This document shows, piece after piece, positions 37,101 through 50,195 of a stretch of DNA of 64,000 nt. Source of the DNA: Helicoverpa zea (lineage: Eukaryota > Arthropoda > Insecta > Lepidoptera > Noctuidae); NCBI RefSeq assembly GCF_022581195.2, contig NC_061463.1, positions 6,386,001 to 6,450,000 of the forward strand, read 5' to 3'. Under the pieces are notes generated by a model that saw only the letters and a list, made by a program, of their open reading frames with translations, was not told the origin of the DNA and did no database searches. Numbering within the stretch: position 1 is the stretch's first letter; each line of letters starts with the position of its first letter. Position numbers and translations under genes: made by a program.

Positions 37101-39948
37101 CATACTACTTTTTAGCTATCTGTTGTCAGAAAAAAATATATAGTAAAAAGATATGGTGAAAATATTGTAAGAATAACGAGCCATAACTATAGATACGTGG
37201 AAACAGGAAAATAAAAAACATACCTCATTTTTGTCATAGTATTCGAAATACAGAGATGAAAATTGGTAGTGGATGTACAGACAGGGTGTCTATCTTTATA
37301 GGCATACTTCACAAGGTGTCTATCTTTATAGACATACTTACCTACTTCAACAATACTTCAACTCAAGTAAAATTCCTCAAGACTGTTTATACCGCACATG
37401 TTTATCGAATTAAGTTTGTTTCTTTGAAAATGTTATGATTATTGTCGTTGCCTTCGAAAGGTAATATATAACCCTGTCCTTAATGTAAATATATAATAAA
37501 AAAAATTGTTTTGCTCTAAATTAAAGTATGTGAATGTTATACTAACCAAACGAAATAATAGTTTCGCAGAGTGCAATAAGAGCTGTCTAAAATCCTAGAA
37601 ATATATTCGTCTGTACGGACGGGGCGTGGTCCGACCGCAAATCCAAATTGAATTCACGACCACAATGCATTCAAATTTAACCATGCCGTATTTACCTATT
37701 AGTATTTCGATAAATGACAGCCTGAATATTAATATTAAATTAGAAACATTTAACAACAAATTCGATTACTTGTAGAAATAAATCAAAGTAGATATCTATT
37801 GCGAAATTAATTCATTAATTAGAATCATTTATTATAAATAAACAAGTGCTATTTCTGTCGCTTTTCCGAATCCTAATTTAAATTCAATTTGAGGCAAATC
37901 TATAAATGGATATCCTGGAATAGATAACTATAAATAACTGAGTCGTCAGTGAACGTTGAACGTTATTAATTTTGCCTATATGAAAAATTGAAATACACAA
38001 GGGCACTGTATTTATAGAACTTAGGGTATAAGGAAGGATGAAAATCCGGATGTACCTACTTAATTTTTAACTACTTCAATGGTCAATAAAAATCTTAGTC
38101 CATGTAAGTACTTACTAGCACCTAACAGGGCAGAAAGCACAAAACCATTTTTAAACCCTATTGAATCCTTATGTCTATAACAGACATTCAACATTGTGTA
38201 CATCTGTATCAATCTCAATACATCTTTCTCCTACATTTGCTAATGTACCTACACTCGTAGTATATGCAATACACGAAGTGATAAAGAGGTGGTTTACCTC
38301 TTTAGCTTCAGTAAGTCAGGATTTCTCCGGTCACCGAATACGAAATACCCGAAAATTATGCTCGACGAATTCCTCGCAAATTATCGTTGCAGGAACCGTA
38401 AACAAAATGTCGCACGTAGATATAAAGTTGAAGTTGTATCTCTGATGATGTAGTTAGTACTTCATTGCAATTTTGCTTATGGTAATATTTATTGCAGAAC
38501 CTAACCGAAATGAACACTGATATTCAACATCTCTCTTTGATACATGCTCTAGCAACCAAAGGAGAATATAATGAAGTTCTAACTAAAAAACTCTATATAC
38601 GTAAATGCAGAAACCAGAGATTTAATCTTTGGCAAAACCAACACTCTCCTCTGCAAAGATACTTGTTGTCATTAGCCCGAGTGGACGAGGGACAGTGAAA
38701 TGAAACACTCTTTAAATAAAAGATGACTCGCAAGAAGTATCAAGTCTACCGCCAAATGGCGAGCCGGTAATGGCGCCCGCTCAAAGCCCCTACATTTAGC
38801 CAACTTTCCACTGAATATTTAACATCGGTTTCTTTATTTAATTTAACAGATAACATTATTCTTAATTATTCGGTATCTGACATTGACCTCCGCCAAATCG
38901 AAATGTCGTACGCACAAAACACTAAGGATGCTAAAAGCTTTGAGGTCAACCGCATATCGGGTCGCCCATAAATGGGATTAGGGTTGCGCTTTTGAAAATA
39001 TTTGGAAGGAAAATATCAACTATGTCTTGTTACTTGGAAATACATAGAATTAAACAATGTGTAAGATGTTACCCATAATATTTTCACGCGATTAACCATA
39101 TCGACTTTTAAGTAAGTTTCTCACTAGTACGGAACAGGCGCGGTACGACCCTTTGTCATTTGCATATCAATCAATACTTAGGTCATCATAAAAGGTATAT
39201 GAACGTTGAACGCGCACCAGTTAGGAATCGATTCTTTATTCCTCTATCTATGTGCTAGCAAAAAATTATAGGTCTGCAACACAAAAGAAAAGATTGTTCA
39301 GGCAAACGCCACAAACGTGCCTATGACAAATGGTATCTTTAAATTAATGTCGTGACGTGAAAACGGCAGCTTTTTATCTAATAATAATAAAAAGTAATAG
39401 AACATTTTCTTTCCCGACAACATAAACGAAGTTTTATGTAGTTCGTAGAATGTTTGGACAGTGTTGCAGTTTTGTTAAAAATGCACCACGAATAGCCGGC
39501 GAACTTGGCACAACTTACAAATTCCAGCCAACGTTAACTAAGTTATAAAAACTTAAGAGTATCGTATAAAAGTGATGGATGTAACATAGCGAGTGCAGCG
39601 GTGCAGCGTCAGTGACGTCACGCGTCGGTCAGTAGGCGAGGGAATATTTATAATGTGAACGGATGCTAAAAGGAAGGCACGGCCATGACCGAGTTGCGTG
39701 ACCGATATCCGTGCTCCCCTGCGCCTGCCTAGGGCTGCCATTAGCTGTGTATACGCTCCGCCAAACACTTCAACACTAAACCAATACCACTATATTCCAG
39801 AAAATACTAGAAGAACATTAATCATTCAACTATTAATGGGGCTTACGGTAAATGCGTTATAATTTAAACCTGATTTAGTTGGATGTTAATTGACGTCCGT
39901 AATCCATGCACAATGACAATGTATAGGATGCATGACGATCAGAATGTA
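34161..39948. other. AT-rich non-coding stretch
   Basis: No gene recognised. Overlapping minus-strand frames at 36508-36775 and the plus frame at 38492-38698 (preceded by TTTATTGCAG) show no domain. A 30-bp unit is tandemly repeated twice at 37285-37337. The remainder is unique-looking AT-rich DNA. Confidence 0.5.
37285..37337 (+). repeat. Two-copy 30-bp tandem duplication
   Basis: GGTGTCTATCTTTATAGGCA at 37285 recurs 30 bp later at 37315 with one change (G to A), and the CATACTT that follows is shared. Too short to suggest a function; probably replication slippage. Confidence 0.75.
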
Positions 39949-40912
39949 CTTCGGCCGTTCAGAGAATGCGTTCCTGACACCTATCAGTTAGTCACGACTA
40001 TATAGTGATGGGCACAACATAACACTGAGTTCGTTACCGTTCCTTCAAAATGAACCGCCGCATTATTTTAAGATTATTTTCGTTTTAAATTGGCGGAATC
40101 ATTTGTTTTATATTTTAGTTATTTAAGTGGAAACCAAAAAAAGGTAATATTCATATAATAAAATTGTTTTATTTATTCTTTGTTACAAGTACATTGAATT
40201 GAATGTGCGAACAGAATATTAATCAGACTCCGATTTGCTTGAGGAGGTGGTGTCTTCATCATCATCTTCGCCTACATGTATAATTATATTATTATCAATA
40301 ACAGAATCAATCCTGATATCTCGGTCTAACAAAAGCCGGGTAATCAAATAAAAACAGATCGAAAACACTTGAAAAACGTAGTCTATGCGCACGAAACGAC
40401 AACGGACGACTGTTTTAGCGTCACAAAATGGCGGCCCATAACGCCATTTGGGGTTACCATTTTTAATCTAAGTATAAAAATGCGGTTTGGTCATAGTTTT
40501 ATTTTTATTTTTCATAAAAGTTATAATTAAGTCTTATAGTCCATTATTTTCCAATTCTTAAAAAGAAAATCAAAACGTATTATTTTATATTATAACTGTA
40601 TAAGAACAGATTACGATACTTGCCTGTTATTTTTAGCACAGCACTACAAAATATAAACCGCTGACATAACCTTGTAATAGCGCAGTATAGATTTAGAAAA
40701 ATATTGTTTACCAAGTTATTTGACACTCAGTTTGGCACAAAATTATAACATTCATTGATTATTGATATAATAATGTTGTTTTAATGCTCCTCAATTGTTA
40801 AAACGGTAAACAACCAGCAAAAATATTTTTATCGTAACTGCAACGCCATTGCAAAGTTACGTCGTCAGTTCAATCGCGACGTGTCAGGAACGCATTCTCT
40901 GAATGGCCGAAC
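39949..40912. mobile_element. 964-bp TIR transposon with TA flanks
   Basis: The ends are 32-bp inverted repeats (39949-39980 and 40881-40912) differing at two positions, the first and the tenth base; the shared core is TTCAGAGAATGCGTTCCTGA. TA lies directly outside both ends (39947-39948 and 40913-40914), consistent with a 2-bp TA target duplication. The interior is AT-rich and holds one minus-strand open stretch (listed separately) that may be the end of a former transposase gene. TA duplication fits Tc1/mariner or some ISL2EU-like elements; the terminal sequence is not one I can place. Confidence 0.85.
40219..40467 (-). pseudogene. Possible terminal exon remnant of the TIR element's own gene
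   Basis: On the minus strand an open stretch of 82 codons runs from 40467 to a TAA at 40221-40219. It starts right after ACTTAG (a possible acceptor, also an in-frame stop) and has no ATG. The last part reads like a real C-terminus: RLLLDRDIRIDSVIDN, then a tail rich in Asp, Glu and Ser (GEDDDEDTTSSSKSESD). No catalytic motif is visible and I cannot assign a family. Chance is possible, because the acidic run comes from an ATC/TTC-rich plus strand. Confidence 0.3.
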
Positions 40913-43900
40913 TATAACTAGTAAAATACTTGTACTGAATATAATAGAAGATTCTAAAATACAACATACCATGACCCATGACGACAAAATGTGATAATAA
41001 GCACTAGATCGTGCGGTAAGTTAATTTCTTTTTAAAGTTCATAACTTCAGTTTATTGCAGAAGATAATGGAGCGCTTCCATTACTATATTTTATTATCAC
41101 GTAATCGCTTGTGTATGCCATTGACTATGTTTATGAATGCCCGTTGCCAGCCCCATTACTTGGTTCAATGGTCACAGATGCTATGATATTATAATGCACA
41201 ATGGACGATGTGCCACTTCAAGTCTAGCTCTCGATCAATTCAGATGTCTGTATGTTGTCTTGCAAGATCTAGCAGTTGAATCGATTTCATTATTCGATTT
41301 TCATTTAAAAAGGTATTACAATTTAAGTCCGGTCAGGTGAAAACGTTTTTTTGGGATATAATTAATGAACTTCATTTTCTTAATTAATCTAAAAGTTACT
41401 GTTACATGAATAATATACATATCACTGGTGTTTTCAGATGTCAACATAACTTCAGAATTGGGTGTTGTGACTGACAACTGAACATGAAAGTCATTTCAAA
41501 ATGAATTTACCTTTTCACTAGCATTTGTTGTTTCCCCAAACAATCGACTATTGAAAACCAGTCATATATTTCAGGCACAGGCTTCACAGAACTGCCAATG
41601 TTTTTGCGGAATACAATTTTCACAGCTGAACTAAACTATTGTTCTGAACAAAACCGCAAAATAAACTTAGTTCAGTCATTTGATATGGGGCGGTGACATG
41701 CAACGCATGATCGCGTTCTCTTTTCAAAACTTGATAAATATAAGAAAAATAACTTGTACTGAATACTTACTGCATTAAAAGGCTAGTTTAAAATTGTGCC
41801 AAGGCTTTTTATTACTTGGTACTTTTAATAGTAGCAGCGAAGTATTAAATAAAGTAGTATAATTTCCAGGTTTTAATAAAGTGAAGATACCTTGACCTAG
41901 TATTCGTCGCTGTCGCCCAAAGAGGCGCTCACTGAATATTCCGAGAACAGAAAATATGAGAGATAATAGAGTGATGTTCGTGGAAGGCGAATACCTGGAA
42001 TATCTCCAGGGCCCATCTGTATCGACTATAAATACACCAACACGAGCTTTCAACGGGCATCACTAAACATAAAAAGGCTTGCAAAAAGTAGTACTCGTTT
42101 TAATTTTGCGTTCTCTAATCACAACTACAAAATATTTACTGCTATTCGCTATTTCAAAAAAATGCTAATGTTAGTGATCGTCACCTAATAACTTTTGTAT
42201 CCTTCATCATAGAGATTTCTATACAAGGAAAGAAAAGGTATAATCATCAATATTCAACAAAGATCACATAGAATCATTGTTTACGAAGTTATATCAAACA
42301 AAATACAATGATAACGTGCGACTGTGTTCACTCACGTAACAGATAATATATTTACAAATAATGATGTTGTGTCTGGTAATCATTTTATCTTGGACCTGAC
42401 ATTGTCACATCGGAGAAAAACGGCTCAACGGTACTCGGTTGTGAATGATATCTTAAGGCGAGATTACACCGGTGTGTGGTACTGGTACCCATGTTTCCCA
42501 TTCAATTACATAAATGAGCATGACCGCCTGTAGGACTCAAGGTTAAAATTAAAAACGAAAAATACCACTCATCTCGTAACTAATTTAAAACTAGGTACTA
42601 TCAGTAACTCAATTACATCATGAATGGCACAAACTTTTGACTGACGCCAGTTATACTTTACTACTCTAATGAGCGCTACAATGGCCAAAAAGTTGTGCCT
42701 TTTATAACTAGAAAAGTTAACAGTAGATGCGCCAGAGTTACTGCAGAGGTGTTAATTAATACAGCAAAGGCACAAGTTTGTGTTAGTAGTTCTTCAAGCT
42801 TTCATAGCGAAACAACGGTACGTGTTCTAACCGACGACCCGCTACTCGCAAATCCGATTAAACAAAACAGTTTTATATGGAAAGTTAGCCCAAAGCTTTA
42901 CCTTAATAACAATCCCAAATATATTTACAAGTGACGACCAACAGCACTATTGGAATTATTACTTTATTCAAATTGCTATTACTGGACGGCGAACTAAGCC
43001 AGTAAAGCAATTCATCCCTGGAAACAGCTCATATTTGAATAGTTTATTATGAATGTTTGCGTAACTTACATTTGAACTGTTGCCCAAAATAAATCCCTAT
43101 TGAAATGGGAACATAAAAAATTGGGAACTCAATTACAGCGGGTTCGTAGTTGGAGTTAGGTTTTTGTTCTTTACATTTTTACGTTTATTAACAGAATAAA
43201 AAGTAGCATCTGTCGGGTCAACGGGGCGGCAGATTTTAATGACGAGAGCACATGTACATCATGCATTTGCATAATTTGTAAAGCCACTCAGTAATTTACC
43301 CTGGCCGACGACGGCGCGGCGACGGCTGCCGGTTCACAACGTACTGAATACATTCTGCGCTTTTTCATAATTCATTCGTTTTCTATTTATAAAGTTAAGC
43401 ACTTAATCCACCACAACTTTTTACATAGTAGATATGTGTTCCATTTAAATCATCATAGATAAAAGTACCTACATTTATATGTAAAATTCATTAAGCTTCT
43501 ACTTTTAGACCCTTTTCGGGGAATGCAAGCACCCATTGTCTGTGTGAATTATTATTGTTGCTGGATTTTAAATGAATTCTATGAAAACAATGCCCCGTAT
43601 TCAACGAACTTTTCATAAAATTTTACGAGGAATCTATTTTTGTTACATAACAACACAGGTTTCGTGCCTGACCGCTTCGCTTGAAAGGTATGTTTTGCAA
43701 AACAAAATATTCAGATAGCCGTCAATTGATAAAACGTATTCGGAATGGTCACAATAGTCGCATGCAAAATAAATCCCACTGAATATTAGGTATCGGGAAA
43801 CAATCAATTCCGTTGAAGTTGATTCCTATATTTACGACAGGCTTTTTTCATATAGTAGGTGAGCTCGCGTGGCTTCCGCGAGTGAGTAGAAATTGTTATT

Positions 43901-46900
43901 GCATAGTGGTAAAACGAAATGATGTACAGATATCGGCTACCGGAGCGTGAAGGAACTGTGAAAATACTGTTGGGAATTTCCGATAAATGCGTTTAACAAA
44001 CGTCGAATGCAAAAAAGGGGTTAAACAAGCGCACGCTGTACGAACCATTTAAGCCTTTGAGTGTGATGGCCAAATAAAAAACAAAGCATTTCCCTTCGCA
44101 AACAGTAGGCACAGCTTCGCTACACAACAACCGTCTAATTTCAATTTCAAAAGATCAATAATCAAAGTTCCATCGTAAATAGTCAAACATAAAGTTCCTT
44201 ATCATGATTTCAGTCTCAAGTTATTTTGCAATTAAGTTGTAATCGTGTGCCATTATTAACTTTAATGTTGGGATCAAGGACATTTTTCTAAAGTACAATG
44301 TTTAATGGAAAAAGTTTTAATGGGATTTCATTTGGACGAAATGCTTCTTACGGCAGTCAGTTATGGAATTGTTCCTGATAATAGTCCGCCTAGCCGCTCA
44401 AGTAGAACATTGTTATGTCATTACCTGAAGATATTGATGATCGCGTCGCGAGGTGTGTGTGGCTTTTCTCAACTTGATTGATGGGCAACCGATATATTCA
44501 ACATCAATATACGTCAGTTTCACATCTCAAAATTACTCGTTTTAGGGATTAATGTCTGATAAAGTATGTTTATTAAAACGTATCTGATAACAAAATCAAG
44601 CCATGTACCACTAAATTCTAGTCAACGTCCCTGATTTACTGTGACAATACCAGTCGTAGCTGATACGCCAGAATATTTGTATTTCCAGGATTCACACAAT
44701 TTCACATAAGCTTCAACGGAACACCTGATTCCGAGCGACTCCAAAAATAACCTTCAATAGATACTGATTCCGTAAATTTCTAGTTAATATGTATATTCGT
44801 ACTTTAGCAGAACTTTTTTGTTGAGAACGTGCTTCGAATTATCCGTATCGTTATTTGAAAAACGAACCAAAGTCCACAGATATGAAACGAATTTATTTTT
44901 ATAGGCATCACTTTTTAGGCAAAAATGAGCTCAAACACCGGTAAAAGATAATATCCACATACAAAATGTAACATGGCGAATAATTGGAAAAACGATTCGT
45001 AGACAAAAGAGTAATCCATGTGAAAGGGATATTATTTCTGGTAATGTTTTACACGTAGCTTAGTAGGCTCGGAGGCTAGACGTAGATACGGAATAGGTTT
45101 AAGTACGGCGGGAGAGAGCGAGACGGTTCGACGGCCGGACATAAATTAAGAAAGAATGGCCGAAGTCGTGACTGTAATAGCACATTGAACAGATTAAACG
45201 CCTATGAGACGTAAACGTTCCGATTTCGCCCAATATCTGCTATTTTCTTTTGCAGCCCTACTTGATTCATATCATAGTAGTAAGTTTTGCAGATAATGTA
45301 CTTCTAATGTGAAGATAGCAGTTTAAAGTTCAAATATTTTATCTGATAAAACTTACAAAAACTTTACTTATTAATTGAAGCCACAATGCAACCGTCTCGA
45401 ACTGAAACAAATTGCTCTAATGGTATACCTACCTTAAGTTTAGCTTATACAAATATAGTAAAGGGTTTCTTAAAATATCAGAAAAAGCTTTCAGTGACTT
45501 ATAAAGGTTGTCACGGAAAGATCATAGAAGCATGTTTACGAAGCTCGGCTGTTAAAACAATAAAAATATACCTTATACATAGTTAATATGTAACTTACCC
45601 TGAGGGCAGATCACGGGCTCCCTTTGTACCTGAAAATATGTTAAATAAGTTAGGTATTTTGCTTTGATGAGGGTACGGCAGGCTATACGAGACATTTTTG
45701 AATTGTACCCGTAATTACAGAAAGCGGTACAAATTTTAACCGCTAAAGTGATAATTGAAGGAACATTTGTGGAGTAATTTGAGTGCCCGGGGTGCCAGAA
45801 AAGTTCTTGTAACATTTTTGAATATGTTTTCTAGAAAATGATCGTCAATCGATAGAGATAATTGATTGAACCACTTTGAATTTCGCTTAAATTTTAAAAA
45901 CTGATTTCGTAAATAAAGAGCATCAATGCCTCCCACTTAAATAAACGTTTTACCCAAATTGATATTTATTATGAAAAAACAGCAACACGTGTAAGTAAAG
46001 CGAATAAACAAAATTCTCTCCTTTAAATATTAAACCTTGATGTCGAAATATCATGTCCTCTGATCCATTAATAATAATAGAGCTGCACAAGTTCAATCTT
46101 CCATTTTTTTTTATCGAGGCACGTGTTGATTTTATTATTTTCATTTATTCACCGAAAACTACCGTCCACAAGTATTTTCCAAATACCTGGGCAACTATAT
46201 TATGTCATCCCTAACGTATAAATTCATGCAAGTGTACATTTTTGCTCGCAAAATACATAGTAACTTTGTCGTTCACGTCCCAGTATCGTTAATAGTTGCG
46301 ACACTCAACTTCGAGAAGCGTTATTGCCAAGTTTTTATTTTGATACACGTGTGTATTTGCTAAGCTTTCTTCTACTAGTTTTATTTCTCTTTAAATGCAA
46401 AATCACTTCTGCATATTTGCAGATATTTCCAAGCTTGAAACACCAGTGTCTTTGGGGACGTTGAGTAAAGTCTACTACAACCACATGTAGATTGTGTAGC
46501 GTCGGTCCCATTTCGTCTCGTGTTCACTCTCATCGTAACGTCTGCCACAATCTCGTCCATATCTTGTAAGCAAACATACAAACCAAACCAACAAACTAAC
46601 TAAGAACTTACTGCTTTAGCATTTACTTAATGGATAACTTACCTTATTACTTACCTAAGGACTATTTTCATGAGTAATAATATAAAGTAAAATGGTTTTT
46701 AAATTACAGTCGAAGAAAGAGAAATAAATAAAACTTGAGGTGAGCAAAGTGAACTGAATGTTAGTTCACATGTTATAAAAATAAAACAAGAAATATTTAT
46801 CACATGAATAGGAATACAAGAGAAACAGAAGTTATTTATGGATCGTATCGCTTATCAATATTTCTGCGCAATATTTGTTCAGGCGTATTATAAAACAAAT

Positions 46901-49302
46901 GACGATAAGAAATATAATAGCTAACCTAATGAGCAGGAAACAGATAATGATTATTTATTAATGGAATAAGAACGAAATCTACGACTAGGTTTGCGCTTCC
47001 CCCGTCTTCTCAGCCAGCTGATATTTCATTCATAACGACACGGTATTTTATTAATGGGAGACTGGTGACCTCAGGCTCACCCAGCAATTATTTTCTTACT
47101 AAAGAGCCGTCAAATTAGATAAGGCTCAGAAGAGATAGCTGGCCACTTTTGTATAGCTCTCAAATGCAATCCCTTTCATTCATAAATACCGCTTTACCAA
47201 TAATAATATTAAACCTCATCAAAAGAAATAACGTTATGAGGAGCCCCATTAAGTCCGACACGATCAATAAAAGGTAATACTTTTAACGATGCCAAACATT
47301 TATTCAGACAATTAAAATAATAATTATGTCTCCAATTACTTTCCGATATAATAACCATCCTCGATTATAAAGAGAACTGTTATGACGACCCAATTATATT
47401 TAGGATGCTGAAATCTCAGTTAATAGCTGCATATTAATTTGCGTGGGTTGCCGTCCTCACTAATGAAATAAATGAATAGAAATTGCACTTAAATTCGCAC
47501 TGCAAAGATTTTACGGAACAAGAAACAGCAGGAAATGAATTTTCTTTGGCGGCCACTCAAAATATTCGTTTGACGCGAGGCAGCTGGCGTTTCACGAAAC
47601 CGACCTCTTTAGTTTTGTTTTAATAATACTCTAATAAAATGGGACGGTCAGTTTTATTTAAGTTTTTTCACGTTGCTATTATTCAAAATATGAACGCAAA
47701 GTAAAGATGACATAAAATTCTGTTGTTTGCTGAAATAGGGAGATAACGAGAGTATCAAGCTTAGTATAATTAGGGGTATTATAATAAGCAAACACAGTAA
47801 AGTAAAGAAAGACAGACAGTCTGTCTGCATATTTCGGATGTGCAAACAGTTGTCACACTACCTGATAAACGATATAGTTTGGTAGAAACTTATATTCGAG
47901 AAGTTTGACAAACAAAGGAAAAGTTTAATTTGGTCCTACACCAATATTCTGTCGTCAATATCTTCGGAAAGAGGTAGCAAATAAAAACACTAATAAGGGG
48001 CAAATAAGGCTTACGACTAATAGATTGATTACTCCACATGAGCCCGCCTAGGCAACCGAGACGTTAGCTTAACGACGACGGCCCGTCCGATCTCCGCCCA
48101 TGTATTAGGTTTGTGCCTTAATCAACTTTCTTTTGTATATCGTGAGATGAAGGAGTGAAGGATATTTCCTAGAAACCGCTCTATCATTTTCCACGTGCCG
48201 CTGTTTGTAATGCTATTCTAGATAGCCAGGGCTTTATCATCTTTAGCTTAAATCTTATTATTCGCGCCCAGCCTATATTTTTATATTAGTATATCATAAA
48301 GCCCACAACAGTTTCTATGGTTACAATGTTTCATTATTGACCTTTCATTTCATGAATACTCGCTATTCCCTGTGGTTTTAACTACATGCTGTAACCGTGT
48401 AAAAATGCCTTTTTACTTTCTCAGGCTCTAGATTTATTTGCGTGCCATACATTTGGGCAGTATCAATCAGAAATTGAAATAATGACACTGAACTCAATAT
48501 TAGAAATAGAACATAGGACGCAATCTAATGTCAAATACCTTTAAGTTCACAATAGGTCTCAATACGTTAGGTTCACGCTTAGGTCATTATCTATTATTGT
48601 CATGTCGTCGACGAACGACCCCGCCATTTATTTTCATGGTAATTTATTCCGAATAAAAGAGCATTCCTTTTATATGAGTTTACGAGCGTGACTTACAATC
48701 GTAACTTACTTCATCATGCAAATATTGACATGTTATTGAAAAACAATACAATGTGCTTTCACAACGTAGGACCTATGACCTACTATGTATGTCAGTTCCT
48801 TGATCTGTCATGTTTCTCAAGGTGTCGACGCATGATATCACATTTAATTAAACAATTAATGTCGTACATAACTTTGCTTAACACAACTAATTACTTAAGG
48901 ATAACTCGCGGAACGCTTATAAAGAGGCTCAGAAAGTAGAAGTGTCAGCCGTAAATTACGAGACAAGTTAGCAACATTATCTATATGTGAGCACCCCGCG
49001 GGTAGGCTTGTCACTCCACGAGCGTACATTTAAATGAAAACAATGCATGCGTGAACAGAGGCAGGATTCTCTCCATCATATCGCATCTTGTGAGAACAAT
49101 AAATTGGCAAGCTTTTATATTCTAGATAAAGTACAAACTTACTTTTAGTCTATACTCCACAAACATTATCATCAACACCAATGTTATTGAAAATAACTAT
49201 ATGTATAAACACTCCCTATGAAAACAAGAATCTTATAACACGCTTATTATCATTATTTGCAAATCATGGTCTGTCATAGTATCAAACCTCTGTCAATATT
49301 AG
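40913..49302. other. AT-rich non-coding stretch of about 8.4 kb
   Basis: No gene, RNA gene or complete transposable element recognised. The longest frames (41775-42053 minus, 42695-42934 plus) carry no known domain. A moderately GC-rich block near 43290-43340 and another near 45110-45145 are too short to interpret. Confidence 0.5.
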
Positions 49303-49352
49303 TTTCCAAATTACAAAGTCCCTGGTGAAACCGAAGCTGTTTCCCTCGGCCG
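49303..49352 (+). other. Candidate 50-nt exon
   Basis: A segment bounded by CAATATTAG upstream and GTAAGC downstream reads in one frame as FPNYKVPGETEAVSLG plus two bases, with GC-rich third positions in its second half, unlike its surroundings. The polypyrimidine tract is weak. GC-rich sequence continues to about 49405, with another acceptor-like CCCCGCAG. Neither product nor gene can be named; chance is a serious alternative. Confidence 0.2.
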
Positions 49353-50079
49353 GTAAGCGGCCGGGCTTAAATCCGGCCACCCCGAGCCTGACACGGCCCC
49401 GCAGTTCAAAATGTCAAAGTGACAATTTGTCTTCTGCGCTAAAATGCGATAAGTTAGCTCAGAAAGATGAACGGAAGATAAAACCCCTATCCTTTTGAAT
49501 AACTCGGAGTAAATTGGAAATCTTGATGACGTCACAGAGCTTAAGAACCAAAGCTATAGCTATGTTGTTCCCTTACGCTTCGCACTCGGATGAATTCAAA
49601 GTCAAATCGAATACAAGTTGTAGGTATTTTCCCGGGCGTTTTTATATTTATGATGAGATTAGCACCCGACACATTTGCTCCTGATTTTATTTATATCAAT
49701 GTTTCGCCACTTTTCATTTATTAAACGAAATTATTGTTGCTTGAAGAGATTTCCGTATGATACAGGTAAATCGCGAGCATTTCAAATAAGTAGGGCGTCT
49801 GGATACACGACAATCTTCATATAAATTACAGTTGCTTAGCTCGATGTTTCCCTTCTATTTGTTCCAATATATATTCGGTTATTCGTCGGAAAAAAGCTTT
49901 TGCATGATTATTACGTATGTTGAAGTATGTATTTTAGATTTATTGTGTAGCAAATTTTCTACATGTATAATGTAAACAGTTCATAATTGTTTGTCAAACT
50001 TTCATGTAAAATAATACATACATTCCATACGCTTTCACCCACGTCCCGACATAACTACATCCCGCAACCGGATTCTTAC
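49353..50079. other. Non-coding stretch, GC-rich at its start
   Basis: The first 50 bases are GC-rich with the small inverted repeat GGCCG-GTAAG-CGGCC. The rest is ordinary AT-rich DNA with nothing recognised. Confidence 0.4.
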
Positions 50080-50195
50080 CCGGGAACCGGGGAGAAGCGT
50101 ATGTCCTTTCTTCGACTCTAGGCTATTTATCTAACAATCGCTTAAATCGGTTCAGTAGTTTAAGTGTGAGAGCGCGACATGAAAACAAACAGTTA
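50080..50195 (+). repeat. Decayed interspersed repeat fragment
   Basis: The words CTTTCTTCGACTCTAGGCTAT and AAATCGGTTCAGTAGTTTAA followed by GTGTGAGAGCGCGAC match a very common lepidopteran interspersed repeat ending, usually seen as a contracted retroelement 3' region. Class (SINE, RTE-like LINE or other) is not certain from this fragment alone. Confidence 0.55.

Noticed and set aside
38487..38698. Possible terminal exon after TTTATTGCAG
   Set aside because: AT-rich codon use like the background, weak polypyrimidine tract and no recognisable product.
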